DNA from: Bacteroidales bacterium UBA5197
Lineage (GTDB): Bacteria > Bacteroidota > Bacteroidia > Bacteroidales > Lentimicrobiaceae
Length of the DNA: 64,000 bases
Reading direction: 5' to 3'
NCBI GenBank assembly: GCA_002412885.1
Contig: DHVX01000051.1
Coordinates: 27,103-91,102, forward strand
The notes under the pieces were generated by a model. The model ran no database searches. It was given only the letters and a program-made list of their open reading frames with translations, and was not told where the DNA came from. The position numbers and the translations under genes were made by a program. This document shows positions 9,619 through 17,339 of this stretch, piece by piece. Positions within the stretch are counted from its first letter, which is position 1; the number at the start of each line of letters is the position of its first letter.

Positions 9619-9903
9619 ATGAGCGACGAAAAACATCATATCAGTTCCTATCTATCACACATTATGGTTCTAATGGGGCTTATTGTCCTTACGGTGATTA
9701 CCGTGCTTATTACCAGTGTTGAGATGGGACCTTACAACACTGCTGCAGCAATGCTGATTGCCTCAATTAAAGGAGCTATTGTACTTCTTTATTTCATGCA
9801 CCTGCGATTTGACAATAAAATCTATGGAGTTATGGTTGCCATTGTGATAGCCATATTTGCAGCGGTTATAGTAGTTACCTTTTTCGATTACCTTTACAGA
9901 TAG
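9619..9903 (+). CDS. coxD: Cytochrome c oxidase subunit IV, prokaryotic type
   Basis: 94-residue protein with three hydrophobic helices, matching the prokaryotic COX4/CyoD family in length and in the pattern KGAIVLLYFMHLRFDNK, which is the most conserved stretch of these subunits. It is an accessory membrane subunit with no cofactor. It lies 13 bp after coxC and 8 bp before coxB. Confidence 0.9.
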   Translation: MSDEKHHISSYLSHIMVLMGLIVLTVITVLITSVEMGPYNTAAAMLIASIKGAIVLLYFMHLRFDNKIYGVMVAIVIAIFAAVIVVTFFDYLYR

Positions 9904-9911
9904 GAGCAATT

Positions 9912-10847
9912 ATGTACTCAGGAGCTTCAAATTTCGTTACAGCAACCGACACTGCATTTGTTGTAATTATAGGCATTTCAGTAATTTTTCTGGTTGGAAT
10001 TACAGCAATCATGCTTTGGTTTATTTACCGCTACAGCAAAAAACGCAATCCGGTTGCCACCCAGATTCATGGCAGCAATACGCTGGAAGTGGTATGGACA
10101 ATTATTCCTACCATTCTCGTTCTGGTGATGTTCTTTTATGGATGGGCTGGTTATTCACCAATGCGGAATGCACCCAAAGATGCCATGAAAATCAGAGCCA
10201 CTGCCAGAATGTGGTCATGGATGTTTGAATACGAGAATGGAATCAAAACCGATACCCTTTACGTTCCACTGGATAAAGCAGTTGCACTTGATCTTATTTC
10301 GGTTGATGTAATTCACAGTCTCTATATCCCGGCTTTCAGGGTAAAGGAAGATATGGTTCCCGGAAAAACGAACAAAATGTGGTTTATCGCACAAAAGGAG
10401 GGCAAATATGAGCTTTTCTGCACCGAATATTGCGGGCTTTCTCACTCATACATGTTCACCGAAGTGAAAGTACTGCCACAAAAGGAATTTGATGCCTGGT
10501 ACGCCAGAATGTCTGACACTACTTTACAGGCCGAAGCAGCAAAAACTCCGGGCGTAAAAGGCAAACAACTGGTTCAGATGAACGGGTGCATTGCCTGCCA
10601 TTCGGTGGATGGCTCAAAACTGATCGGACCTTCATTCAAAGGAATTTATGGTCAGACACATTCTGTTATCACCAACGATAAGGAAAGAGAAGTTGTTGTG
10701 GATGATGAATACATCAAACGGGCAATATACGAACCAAACGACGATGTTGTAAAAGGATACACCAAAGGAATGATGATTTCGTATAAAGAACAGCTATCGG
10801 AAGCTGAAATAGCCGAAATCATTGAATACCTGAAGACACTTAAATGA
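9912..10847 (+). CDS. coxB: Cytochrome c oxidase subunit II with fused cytochrome c domain
   Basis: Electron-entry subunit (caa3 style). Two N-terminal membrane helices are followed by a cupredoxin domain with all CuA ligands visible: His135 in DVIHSLYIP and Cys170, Glu172, Cys174, His178 and Met181 in the CTEYCGLSHSYM block. A C-terminal cytochrome c domain of about 95 residues carries CIACH (Cys226, Cys229, His230) and a likely methionine ligand in the KGMMISYKE segment. The gene is placed after subunits I, III and IV rather than first, a less common order. Its stop overlaps the ctaB start in ATGA. Confidence 0.96.
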   Translation: MYSGASNFVTATDTAFVVIIGISVIFLVGITAIMLWFIYRYSKKRNPVATQIHGSNTLEVVWTIIPTILVLVMFFYGWAGYSPMRNAPKDAMKIRATARMWSWMFEYENGIKTDTLYVPLDKAVALDLISVDVIHSLYIPAFRVKEDMVPGKTNKMWFIAQKEGKYELFCTEYCGLSHSYMFTEVKVLPQKEFDAWYARMSDTTLQAEAAKTPGVKGKQLVQMNGCIACHSVDGSKLIGPSFKGIYGQTHSVITNDKEREVVVDDEYIKRAIYEPNDDVVKGYTKGMMISYKEQLSEAEIAEIIEYLKTLK

Positions 10848-11716
10848 GAGAAAAAATAAAAGCCTATATCGCCATCCTTGCCCGACTATGTAAGTTCAGG
10901 ATATCGCAGGCGGTAGCGCTTACCACTTTTACTGGTTACTTGATGAGCCACGGGGAATTCTCCCGTGGCATTATTTTTCCGGTTTTCGGCGTGTTTCTGC
11001 TTGCCAGTGCGGCATCTGCATTAAATCAGGTTCAGGAGGTTAAAACTGACCTGCTGATGCCACGCACCAAAAACAGGCCAATACCAACCGGTCAGATCAC
11101 TATCAGAGAAGCACTGTTTTGGGTATTGCTCTTTTCGTTGTCAGGCATTTTTATTTTATGGTTTTTCGATGGCTGGATTGCAGCCTTTCTGGGTGCACTG
11201 ACTTTTGTGTGGTACAATGGCATCTACACACCTCTAAAACGAATTTCAGCCTTTGCTGCCGTTCCCGGAGGAGTTGTGGGCGCATTGCCACCGATTATAG
11301 GCTGGGTTGCCGGTGGTGGTTCGCTTTTCGATCCGGCAGCTATTGCTCTGGCTATGTTCTTTTTTATCGGACAGGTTCCGCATTTCTGGATACTTCTGCT
11401 CCGATTCGGAGAACAATACGAATTGGCTGGTCTTAAATCACTGACTGCCGAACTTTCGCATCAGCAAATCAGACGACTGACATTTATCTGGATTGCAGCT
11501 ACATCGGTTTCAGCTTTTTTGCTTCCCGGTTTTTATGCCTTCAATCACAAAATAACCGCTTATTTTATCTGGGCGCTATCAACAATACTTATTCTGGTAT
11601 TTATCCGGTTGCTGAAACCTTCGCTGCAAAGTGTGAAGTTCAGCTCTTCTTTTCTGTTGATTAACCTGTACTATTTTTTGATTATGCTGGTTTTTTCTCT
11701 GGATGTGCTGATTTAA
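10844..11716 (+). CDS. ctaB: Protoheme IX farnesyltransferase (heme O synthase)
   Basis: UbiA-superfamily prenyltransferase that farnesylates heme b to heme O for the oxidase. 290 residues, about nine helices. The allylic diphosphate-binding motif region reads LNQVQEVKTDLLMPRTKNRP near residues 62-82, with the conserved NxxxD-like and MxRTxxRP elements; later YTPLKRIS and HFWILLLRFGEQYELAGL match the second conserved loop region. It overlaps coxB by four bases. No heme A synthase gene is present in the window, so whether heme A or only heme O is made cannot be decided here. Confidence 0.94.
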   Translation: MREKIKAYIAILARLCKFRISQAVALTTFTGYLMSHGEFSRGIIFPVFGVFLLASAASALNQVQEVKTDLLMPRTKNRPIPTGQITIREALFWVLLFSLSGIFILWFFDGWIAAFLGALTFVWYNGIYTPLKRISAFAAVPGGVVGALPPIIGWVAGGGSLFDPAAIALAMFFFIGQVPHFWILLLRFGEQYELAGLKSLTAELSHQQIRRLTFIWIAATSVSAFLLPGFYAFNHKITAYFIWALSTILILVFIRLLKPSLQSVKFSSSFLLINLYYFLIMLVFSLDVLI

Positions 11717-11746
11717 TGAATTGATTATCAGATGTCAGGCTGAGCG

Positions 11747-11832
11747 GTTCCGATGGCTATCGGAACGAAGCCTATCATTACATGAAACAGCCTCATAGAA
11801 TATTTACCCCGAATAATCCGGGTATATTCATT
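11747..11832. terminator. Hairpins between the converging ctaB and small-ORF ends
   Basis: Two inverted repeats lie between convergently transcribed genes. The first is perfect, GTTCCGAT, loop GGCT, ATCGGAAC (11747-11766). The second pairs GAATAT..ACCC with GGGTATATTC (about 11798-11832) with a small bulge. Neither has a long T-run, so termination is inferred mainly from position and structure. Confidence 0.4.
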
Positions 11833-11873
11833 AAAAGGAAACAAAAAATAAGAAATAAGAGACAAAGACAGGA

Positions 11874-12059
11874 TTACATCCCCATTTGTTTCATTGCCTC
11901 ATAAACCAAAAAAGCCGGCCATACCAAAGCTTTCAGAAACCCAACAACACCCATCCAGAAGCCTGCGGCATTAGAAATAAAGTAAACGGCTGCACCGATA
12001 AATCCCATTCCGTAAATTGCACCTGCCGGTGCGCTTTGCTGCACTTGATTGTTCGACAT
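11874..12059 (-). CDS. Conserved small two-helix membrane protein
   Basis: 61-residue protein with a polar start (SNNQVQQSAPAG) followed by two hydrophobic segments, YGMGFIGAAVYFISNAAGF and MGVVGFLKALVWPAFLVYEA, and the ending MKQMGM. Small proteins of this plan occur widely in bacteria, often without assigned function. The good Met start, glycine-rich helices and lack of overlap with another gene argue that it is real. It sits alone between ctaB and a lipoprotein gene and may be monocistronic. I assign no function. Confidence 0.7.
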   Translation of the reverse strand: MSNNQVQQSAPAGAIYGMGFIGAAVYFISNAAGFWMGVVGFLKALVWPAFLVYEAMKQMGM

Positions 12060-12130
12060 GATTTTTTAAGTTTTATATTGTCAGGTAAAAATACGGATGT
12101 TTCGGTTTAGATTATACCAAAATCTTGCAA

Positions 12131-12177
12131 TAAAAAAGCCGGTCATAAAAGAATTTTCATTCCTTAAATGACCGGCT
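12131..12177 (-). terminator. Rho-independent terminator of the lipoprotein gene
   Basis: Ten-base inverted repeat AGCCGGTCAT (12137-12146) and ATGACCGGCT (12168-12177) flanked at its low-coordinate side by an A-run, which is a T-run on the minus strand. It stands 18 bp beyond the stop of the minus-strand lipoprotein gene. Confidence 0.85.
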
Positions 12178-12194
12178 ATCAGAAAATATTGAAT

Positions 12195-12857
12195 TTAATT
12201 TACAGGTTTTGAATCAGATGCAAGATAATATCTTACCAATCTGCGTTCGGTTGTGGTAGGTTGCGATGAGAAGAATGGAAAGGTTTCAACAACCATTCCT
12301 ATATCTTTCGCATATCTATTATGAATGAATCTGAGATGATACAAAGAGTACTGTGGGTTCATTTGGTATGTAGCTTTGTAATTCAATGTCGCAAAGTCTC
12401 CGGCTGGTGTTGTAACTACCTCATTGATATCCTCCATCTTCACATTTACAGTGTAAATTGTATCGCCATTGTATCTGATGCTGGTATAATTATATAAAGA
12501 CGAAGTAAAATCTTCAGAGGAAAAAACAATTCTGCCACCATTATTGACTATATAATGCAAGGAGTCTTTTAGTAATTGAAAATTTCCCAGGGTGGGAATA
12601 ATTGGGGGTCGAACCATTTTCACATAAGTTACACCATCAAGAATCGTATCTTTTTCAACATAGCAACTATCAAAAACATCGAGAGGAGTAGCTACTCCAT
12701 TGCTGTCAACCTGAAAATGCTGATAAATCCAGTAATTCCCTACTTTAAGCTTTCCGTAATCGGGATAGGTAACAATGGGTTCACCGGGATTTTCCTTGTC
12801 GCATGAACTGTTAAAAATGGCAGCAAACGCGAGCATCATGATCATTATTCTCTTCAT
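12195..12857 (-). CDS. Hypothetical lipoprotein
   Basis: 220 residues with a lipoprotein signal peptide (MKRIMIMMLAFAAIF, lipobox NSSC, then DKENPGEP). The acidic residues after the cysteine suggest export to the cell surface or outer membrane in Bacteroidota. The rest is predicted mostly beta-strand and includes GKLKVGNYWIYQHFQVD, a pattern seen in several unassigned Bacteroidota lipoproteins. No catalytic motif is visible. It is followed by its own terminator and preceded by a typical A-rich leader, so it is probably a single-gene unit. I do not recognise a named family. Confidence 0.75.
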   Translation of the reverse strand: MKRIMIMMLAFAAIFNSSCDKENPGEPIVTYPDYGKLKVGNYWIYQHFQVDSNGVATPLDVFDSCYVEKDTILDGVTYVKMVRPPIIPTLGNFQLLKDSLHYIVNNGGRIVFSSEDFTSSLYNYTSIRYNGDTIYTVNVKMEDINEVVTTPAGDFATLNYKATYQMNPQYSLYHLRFIHNRYAKDIGMVVETFPFFSSQPTTTERRLVRYYLASDSKPVN

Positions 12858-12980
12858 ATCTATTTATTTTTATGATTTTCATTAGAAACGAGCCCGATTC
12901 TGTTTTATTACATCTTGCCGGATATATAAGATACAAAAAAGCTTTCGCTGTAGGGAAACGATAAAATATTTGTAAAATAA

Positions 12981-13008
12981 AAAAAAAAAAAAGGGGCAAA
13001 AGCCCCTT
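12981..13008 (-). terminator. Rho-independent terminator of the cco-linked cytochrome gene
   Basis: Perfect stem AAGGGGC (12991-12997), loop AAAA, GCCCCTT (13002-13008), with a long A-run immediately on its low-coordinate side that reads as a T-run on the minus strand. It ends the cytochrome c gene, and probably the cbb3 gene run, 22 bp after the stop codon. Confidence 0.9.
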
Positions 13009-13029
13009 TAATAAACATTAAAAACATGA

Positions 13030-13494
13030 CTATCTGGGATCAATTTCTATGTCTTTAACCTCGTCAACAGTAATATAACCACCATTGTTTTCGAAGTTAT
13101 TGAGTACATAGTTGATAACGGCAACGGCATCTTCATAATTATCAATCTGAGGAGGCATTGGTGCAGGATATTTGATGGCTGTCTGGCCGACAACTTTCTC
13201 AGAACCATTAAGAACCTGTGCAACTGCCATTTTGGTTTGATTAAGCAAAAAGTCAGATCCTGTAAGTGTTGGAAAAACGTTGGGAATGCCCTGACCATTG
13301 GCCATGTGGCATGCAAAACATTTCTCGTTGTACAATTGCTCTCCGCGAGCCAGTTGTTCAGCACTCGGGCCTGCGGTTTCTCCGATTTCGGTAGTGGTTT
13401 CAGTAGCAGGTTGCTGACCGCCACCACATGATGTCATCAGTGCAATGCCCATAAAACCGGCAAAGGCTGCAATAAGTAGATTTTTTGTTTTCAT
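13030..13494 (-). CDS. Small cytochrome c lipoprotein linked to the cbb3 cluster
   Basis: Monoheme cytochrome c, about 154 residues. The frame is open to 13575, but that start overlaps the upstream gene; the ATG at 13494 gives a proper lipoprotein signal (KTKNLLIAAFAGFMGIALMTSC). A low-complexity GGGQQPATETTTEIGE linker is followed by a class I cytochrome domain with CFACH and a probable methionine ligand in YPAPMPPQ. Being tethered to a membrane and encoded at the end of the cbb3 gene run, it may be the electron donor shuttling between complex III and the oxidase; that role is inferred from position. Confidence 0.88.
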   Translation of the reverse strand: MKTKNLLIAAFAGFMGIALMTSCGGGQQPATETTTEIGETAGPSAEQLARGEQLYNEKCFACHMANGQGIPNVFPTLTGSDFLLNQTKMAVAQVLNGSEKVVGQTAIKYPAPMPPQIDNYEDAVAVINYVLNNFENNGGYITVDEVKDIEIDPR

Positions 13495-13556
13495 AAATAT
13501 GTGTGTTTTGTTAGTTGATGTAAAATTAATAAAAATCGGGCAAGAGTCAACCTTTT

Positions 13557-14276
13557 TTATTTCGGATGGCAGCATTGCTGCGCTTTTTCTTTTACAGGAG
13601 TAAGGACTTCTGATTTTGGACTGACATATGGAATACCCAGAGATAGTCCCCGCATGAGAATCAGAACACCAATCAGAACAATGACATAAGGAGATAACTT
13701 ATTGATAAAAACCCTGAGTTTAAGACTCATCATGTTGCCAGCCAGTGAAATACCAAGCATTACCGGGATTGTTCCGGCGCCGAATAATGCCATATATAGC
13801 ATACCTGCAGTTACACTTCCTGTATTCAATGCCCCGGCTATGGCAACGTAAACCAGGCCGCAAGGTAAAATTCCATTCAATAAGCCTATTCCGAATAGCG
13901 AACCATAAGAACCGTTTCTGAACATTGCCCTGAATCCACCCATCAAACGATGAGAGTACCCGGAAAATACGTTGTTCATTGAGGGCATATTGTTGAAAAT
14001 CAGAGGCACAACAACAAATGAGATCATAAGTACCCCGATGACTATGGATGACCAGCGTTGAAAACCAGCCATATGCAAACTCTTTCCGAGTAACCCGAAA
14101 ATGGCACCGAGTATCACATAAGTAAGTACGCGGCCAGAATTGTAAATCAAGCCACTGAAAGTCCGGGTAAACCAGTTTTCACTTTTAAGAGGTAAGGCAA
14201 GCGCAATGGGGCCGCACATTCCGGCGCAGTGCGCACTGCCAACAATTCCTACCAAAAAAGCTGTCCAAAGCAACAT
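13557..14276 (-). CDS. TauE/SafE-like (DsbD-type) membrane protein of the cbb3 cluster
   Basis: 239-residue membrane protein with about six helices. The N-terminal signature GSAHCAGMCGPIALAL is the hallmark of the SafE/DsbD_2-like family that is regularly encoded beside ccoGHIS in Bacteroidota and Proteobacteria. The paired cysteines in HCAGMCG and a C-terminal CCHPK could bind copper, and involvement in copper handling for cbb3 assembly is the usual inference, not shown by the sequence. It follows ccoH with an 80-bp gap and precedes the lipoprotein cytochrome. Confidence 0.85.
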   Translation of the reverse strand: MLLWTAFLVGIVGSAHCAGMCGPIALALPLKSENWFTRTFSGLIYNSGRVLTYVILGAIFGLLGKSLHMAGFQRWSSIVIGVLMISFVVVPLIFNNMPSMNNVFSGYSHRLMGGFRAMFRNGSYGSLFGIGLLNGILPCGLVYVAIAGALNTGSVTAGMLYMALFGAGTIPVMLGISLAGNMMSLKLRVFINKLSPYVIVLIGVLILMRGLSLGIPYVSPKSEVLTPVKEKAQQCCHPK

Positions 14277-14356
14277 AATCAGTCTTCTAAAAATTTACAG
14301 TGAATTTTGACTCAAAAAGGCTAAAGCTTGTTTAAAACTCTAAAAAAAATCAAGCT

Positions 14357-14812
14357 TTATTTCCGGATCATAACCGGCTGTTCATCATAATACTGTTCAC
14401 CTTTCATTGACCAGGATAACTTGATGACGTACTTACCGGGGCTGAAACGGGAAATTGAGAATTTCTGTTTTAATGAAGTATCGGGTTGCATTGCGACAAG
14501 TATATCAGCTTTTTCTGCAGAAGGTCTGTAAAAATAGATATCTCCTTTATCAAAGCCAATGGTTCTGAACTCTTCGGGAAATGTGAGTACCAGCTCACCG
14601 GAAACCTGCTCAGTTGCAATGGATGCTGAGAGTAGTTTTGTTTTCGCCATGCGGTCAATTTGTTTCTGATATTCAATGCCCTGCGGATAATACTCGGCTT
14701 CAACCAACTCATTATTCTGTCTGAAACTCAGAAAAACCACACTTATCATAGTAACCAGAAAAATGATAATGAAGATGAATATTCCGGTTCCCCAATTGAA
14801 TTTTATTGACAT
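14357..14812 (-). CDS. ccoH: CcoH/FixH, cbb3 oxidase assembly protein
   Basis: The ATG at 14812 (MSIKFNWGTGIFIFIIIFL) is preferred over an in-frame codon at 14860, because the extra residues are not signal-like and the shorter form has the standard FixH start. One N-terminal transmembrane helix is followed by a periplasmic beta-rich domain containing VEAEYYPQGIEYQKQIDR, the family phrase, and ending with the YDEQPVMIRK strand. CcoH is needed for stable assembly of cbb3. It sits 88 bp downstream of ccoG on the same strand. Confidence 0.9.
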   Translation of the reverse strand: MSIKFNWGTGIFIFIIIFLVTMISVVFLSFRQNNELVEAEYYPQGIEYQKQIDRMAKTKLLSASIATEQVSGELVLTFPEEFRTIGFDKGDIYFYRPSAEKADILVAMQPDTSLKQKFSISRFSPGKYVIKLSWSMKGEQYYDEQPVMIRK

Positions 14813-14900
14813 GCTTTTTTGTTTAAAAGTTAAAAAATATTCAGGATTTATTAAATCCAAAGTTAGCTAATCCATAAAAACGAAAAACCAACAAAGCCAT

Positions 14901-16316
14901 TTACTTGGTATCAAGACGATTGGGGCCTACAAAACTGGTTTTAATCTGATCAACTTCCTTGCCGTTTGCCAAAATTCTGAAAGTGACATTGGTCTGGGAA
15001 GTTTTAACATCGTCCTTATCGAGAACCAGCAGAAAATTGGCTATACCCACTTCTCCCTTACCCAAAACCAAAGGATCTCCCATCATTTTCACTTCACCAT
15101 TGGGTTTAATAACTTCAACTTCAACAGGCAGTGATTCTCTGGTTTTATTTATTACCTGAAGGACGTATATATTGCTGAAGTGGGTTTCATCATAATCCTG
15201 ATACATTGAACCCGACATACGCAAAACCGTGGTTTCAATAGCTGTGCGCTGGCTGAAAAGATATCCGATCAGCAAAAGCAGTCCAGTGAGAACTGTGGAA
15301 TAGAAAAGTATCCTCACATTAAACTTCAGGGGTGTATTATCGGCAATTGTACGTTCTGAAGCATACCTGATAAGTCCTTCAGGCTGATGAGTCCGTTTCA
15401 TTATGCTGTTGCATGCATCAATACAAGCTGTACAGTTGATGCATTCCAATTGGGTTCCATTCCTTATGTCGATTCCGGTGGGACAAACCTGCACGCAGTT
15501 CCCACAATCAATACAATTACCTTTGCCAACATCATTTCGGTTTTCCAGTGGATTGAATTTGCCTCGGGGTTCACCACGTTTGTAATCATAGCTCACAACT
15601 ATTGAATTACGGTCAAGTAACACGCCTTGTAACCTGCCGTAGGGACAAATGATTATACAAACCTGCTCGCGGAGTTTGGCAAAAACCAGGTAGTGAATGG
15701 CGGCAATCACAAAAATGCCAAAGTAGCCAAGCAGATGTTCAACCGGACTATCTTTTGAAATTTCAATCACCCTGTCCATTCCAATAACATAGGCAAGAAA
15801 CCAGATAACAGTTATCAGCGAGATAAGGTAAAACACAAAGTGTTTCAGACTTTTACGCCAGATATTATTAAAATCGTATGGGCTGCTGTCCAGTTTGCGT
15901 TGTTTACTGTTGTTGCCTTCGATTGCATATTCTATCTGTCGGTAGATAAACTCCATAAAAATAGTTTGCGGACACAACCATCCGCAAAATATCCTTCCGA
16001 AAATTACGGTAAAGAGCACTATAAACACGATAAAGGCAATCATTGAAAGGACGAACAGGTAGAAATCCTGCGGAAAGAAAGGCATCCCGAAAATAATAAA
16101 CTCACGTTCAAGGATATTTAACAGAATCAGCGGATCTCCCTGAACTTTAATAAATGGAATCAGGAAGAAAATAGCCAGCAATACCAGCGAAACTATCTTT
16201 CTGTAATTGTAAAGTCTGCCTTTGGGCTTTTTCGGGTAAACCCATAAGCGCTGCCCATCGCTGGCAATGGTAGAAATCCTGTCGCGAAAATCATCAAATT
16301 CTTCTGTTTCGTCCAT
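14901..16316 (-). CDS. ccoG: CcoG/FixG/RdxA, ferredoxin-like cbb3 assembly oxidoreductase
   Basis: Membrane-bound iron-sulfur protein, implicated in reducing copper during cbb3 maturation. I start it at the ATG at 16316 (MDETEEFDDFRDRIST), giving 471 residues. The frame is open up to 16439, but those codons translate an intergenic repeat (PEPVEEESK) and are not credible. Features in order: N-terminal helix, CGWLCPQTIFMEFIYRQIE, further helices, two [4Fe-4S] motifs CIDCGNCVQVCP and CINCTACIDAC, and a C-terminal Ig-like periplasmic domain. It lies between ccoP and ccoH, separated from ccoP by about 160 bp containing the repeat. Confidence 0.95.
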   Translation of the reverse strand: MDETEEFDDFRDRISTIASDGQRLWVYPKKPKGRLYNYRKIVSLVLLAIFFLIPFIKVQGDPLILLNILEREFIIFGMPFFPQDFYLFVLSMIAFIVFIVLFTVIFGRIFCGWLCPQTIFMEFIYRQIEYAIEGNNSKQRKLDSSPYDFNNIWRKSLKHFVFYLISLITVIWFLAYVIGMDRVIEISKDSPVEHLLGYFGIFVIAAIHYLVFAKLREQVCIIICPYGRLQGVLLDRNSIVVSYDYKRGEPRGKFNPLENRNDVGKGNCIDCGNCVQVCPTGIDIRNGTQLECINCTACIDACNSIMKRTHQPEGLIRYASERTIADNTPLKFNVRILFYSTVLTGLLLLIGYLFSQRTAIETTVLRMSGSMYQDYDETHFSNIYVLQVINKTRESLPVEVEVIKPNGEVKMMGDPLVLGKGEVGIANFLLVLDKDDVKTSQTNVTFRILANGKEVDQIKTSFVGPNRLDTK

Positions 16317-16368
16317 GGCAAACTTAATTAAAGCAAAACAAGCGGCTGTCTCAAAGGTCTTTTTGGGC

Positions 16369-16410
16369 TTCGATTCCTCTTCGACAGGCTCAGGGCAGAC
16401 AGCCCGGCCA
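16369..16410. repeat. Degenerate CTTCGAC..GCTCAGG-type palindromic repeat
   Basis: The core CTCTTCGACAGGCTCAGGGC followed by AGACAGCCCGGCCAGGC sits in the ccoP-ccoG gap. It shares the TTCGAC-x-GCTCAGG core with repeats near 33.8, 36.35, 44.0 and 58.4 kb. Translated on the minus strand it gives the PEPVEE string responsible for a false N-terminal extension of ccoG. Confidence 0.6.
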
Positions 16411-16477
16411 GGCAAAAGATAAAGCCGGATTATTGACAATCCGGGACTTTTAAGACAGCCACTGAAAGAAAAGAAAA

Positions 16478-17116
16478 CTAACCTATAATGTCGTATTTAT
16501 GACCTTCGGGTTGTTTTGCTTTTGGTGGATTGGTGCCTTGAAGGCTGAAAATAAACCCGATAACCTGCTGCATCTGAACGGGAGTCAGTTGATCCTTATA
16601 CGAGATCATACCCTTCTCAATAACGCCGGTGATCATAACATTGTACAGGTCTTTAACCGTAATTGTGTTGGATGTGGTATCGCCATGAATCCAATATGGA
16701 TCGGTCATATTCGGACCCACCAGACCTTCGGCAAATTTACCATGACAGGTAACACATATCTTAATATAGATTTCTTCACCTGCCGCCAGATCAGCTTGTT
16801 CGGTCATTGGCACGAGACTGGCCAGATCAATTGAAGCGTGAGGGTCGGCAGGAATAATAAGGGCTGCTGCAGCGATTTCTTTCTCATACTCCACTTCCTG
16901 GCTTGCCCAGCGACTTCCTTCGGGCAACACGTGATAACCAATCATGTAAACTGCAGCGAAAACAATGGTGGCGTAGAAAAGGTAAAGCCACCAACGGGGC
17001 ATCCTGTTATCAAGTTCGCGAATACCATCATATTCGTGTCCACCAAGATACCGATCCTGAGTCAACTCATCTATTTCAGGTTCGCTATGATGCAGATTTT
17101 TATCTTCTGTACTCAT
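16478..17116 (-). CDS. ccoP: CcoP/FixP, cbb3 oxidase cytochrome c subunit
   Basis: 212 residues: a cytoplasmic start with DRYLGGHEYDGIRELDNRMPRWW, typical of CcoP, one or two helices (about 40-65), and a periplasmic cytochrome c domain. Only a single heme motif, CVTCH, is present (near residue 123), whereas classical CcoP has two. Monoheme CcoP proteins are known in Bacteroidota with fused CcoNO, so this is a lineage trait rather than damage. The likely methionine ligand is in EKGMISYKDQ. The gene lies 12 bp after ccoQ. Confidence 0.93.
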   Translation of the reverse strand: MSTEDKNLHHSEPEIDELTQDRYLGGHEYDGIRELDNRMPRWWLYLFYATIVFAAVYMIGYHVLPEGSRWASQEVEYEKEIAAAALIIPADPHASIDLASLVPMTEQADLAAGEEIYIKICVTCHGKFAEGLVGPNMTDPYWIHGDTTSNTITVKDLYNVMITGVIEKGMISYKDQLTPVQMQQVIGFIFSLQGTNPPKAKQPEGHKYDIIG

Positions 17117-17128
17117 ATTTTTTGTTTT

Positions 17129-17323
17129 TCAAAAGTTAACATCATTTTTTAACTCGTCATCTTCCTCTAATGGAAGTCTGGCCAATTCATCCGATCTGTC
17201 TTTCTTAATGGCATAAGTATGAATAGCTATGGCCACAAAAAAGGAGATAAAGATGATCAGGGCAATTAATGGAAACCAATAAATTCCATCCACACCACTT
17301 AAAATCCGGCTGACAATTCTCAT
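17129..17323 (-). CDS. ccoQ: CcoQ/FixQ-like small subunit of cbb3 oxidase
   Basis: 64-residue protein with one transmembrane helix (WFPLIALIIFISFFVAIAI) and a charged tail (KKDRSDELARLPLEEDDE). The size and topology, and the position between ccoNO and ccoP with only 12-16 bp gaps, match the cbb3 subunit IV slot. Sequence conservation in this family is weak, so the call leans on context. Confidence 0.8.
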   Translation of the reverse strand: MRIVSRILSGVDGIYWFPLIALIIFISFFVAIAIHTYAIKKDRSDELARLPLEEDDELKNDVNF

Positions 17324-17339
17324 ACTTCAGAGGTTTATA

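Noticed and set aside
16317..16439. N-terminal extension of ccoG
   Set aside because: It translates an intergenic palindromic repeat and lacks any membrane or ferredoxin character; the ATG at 16316 gives the usual CcoG start.
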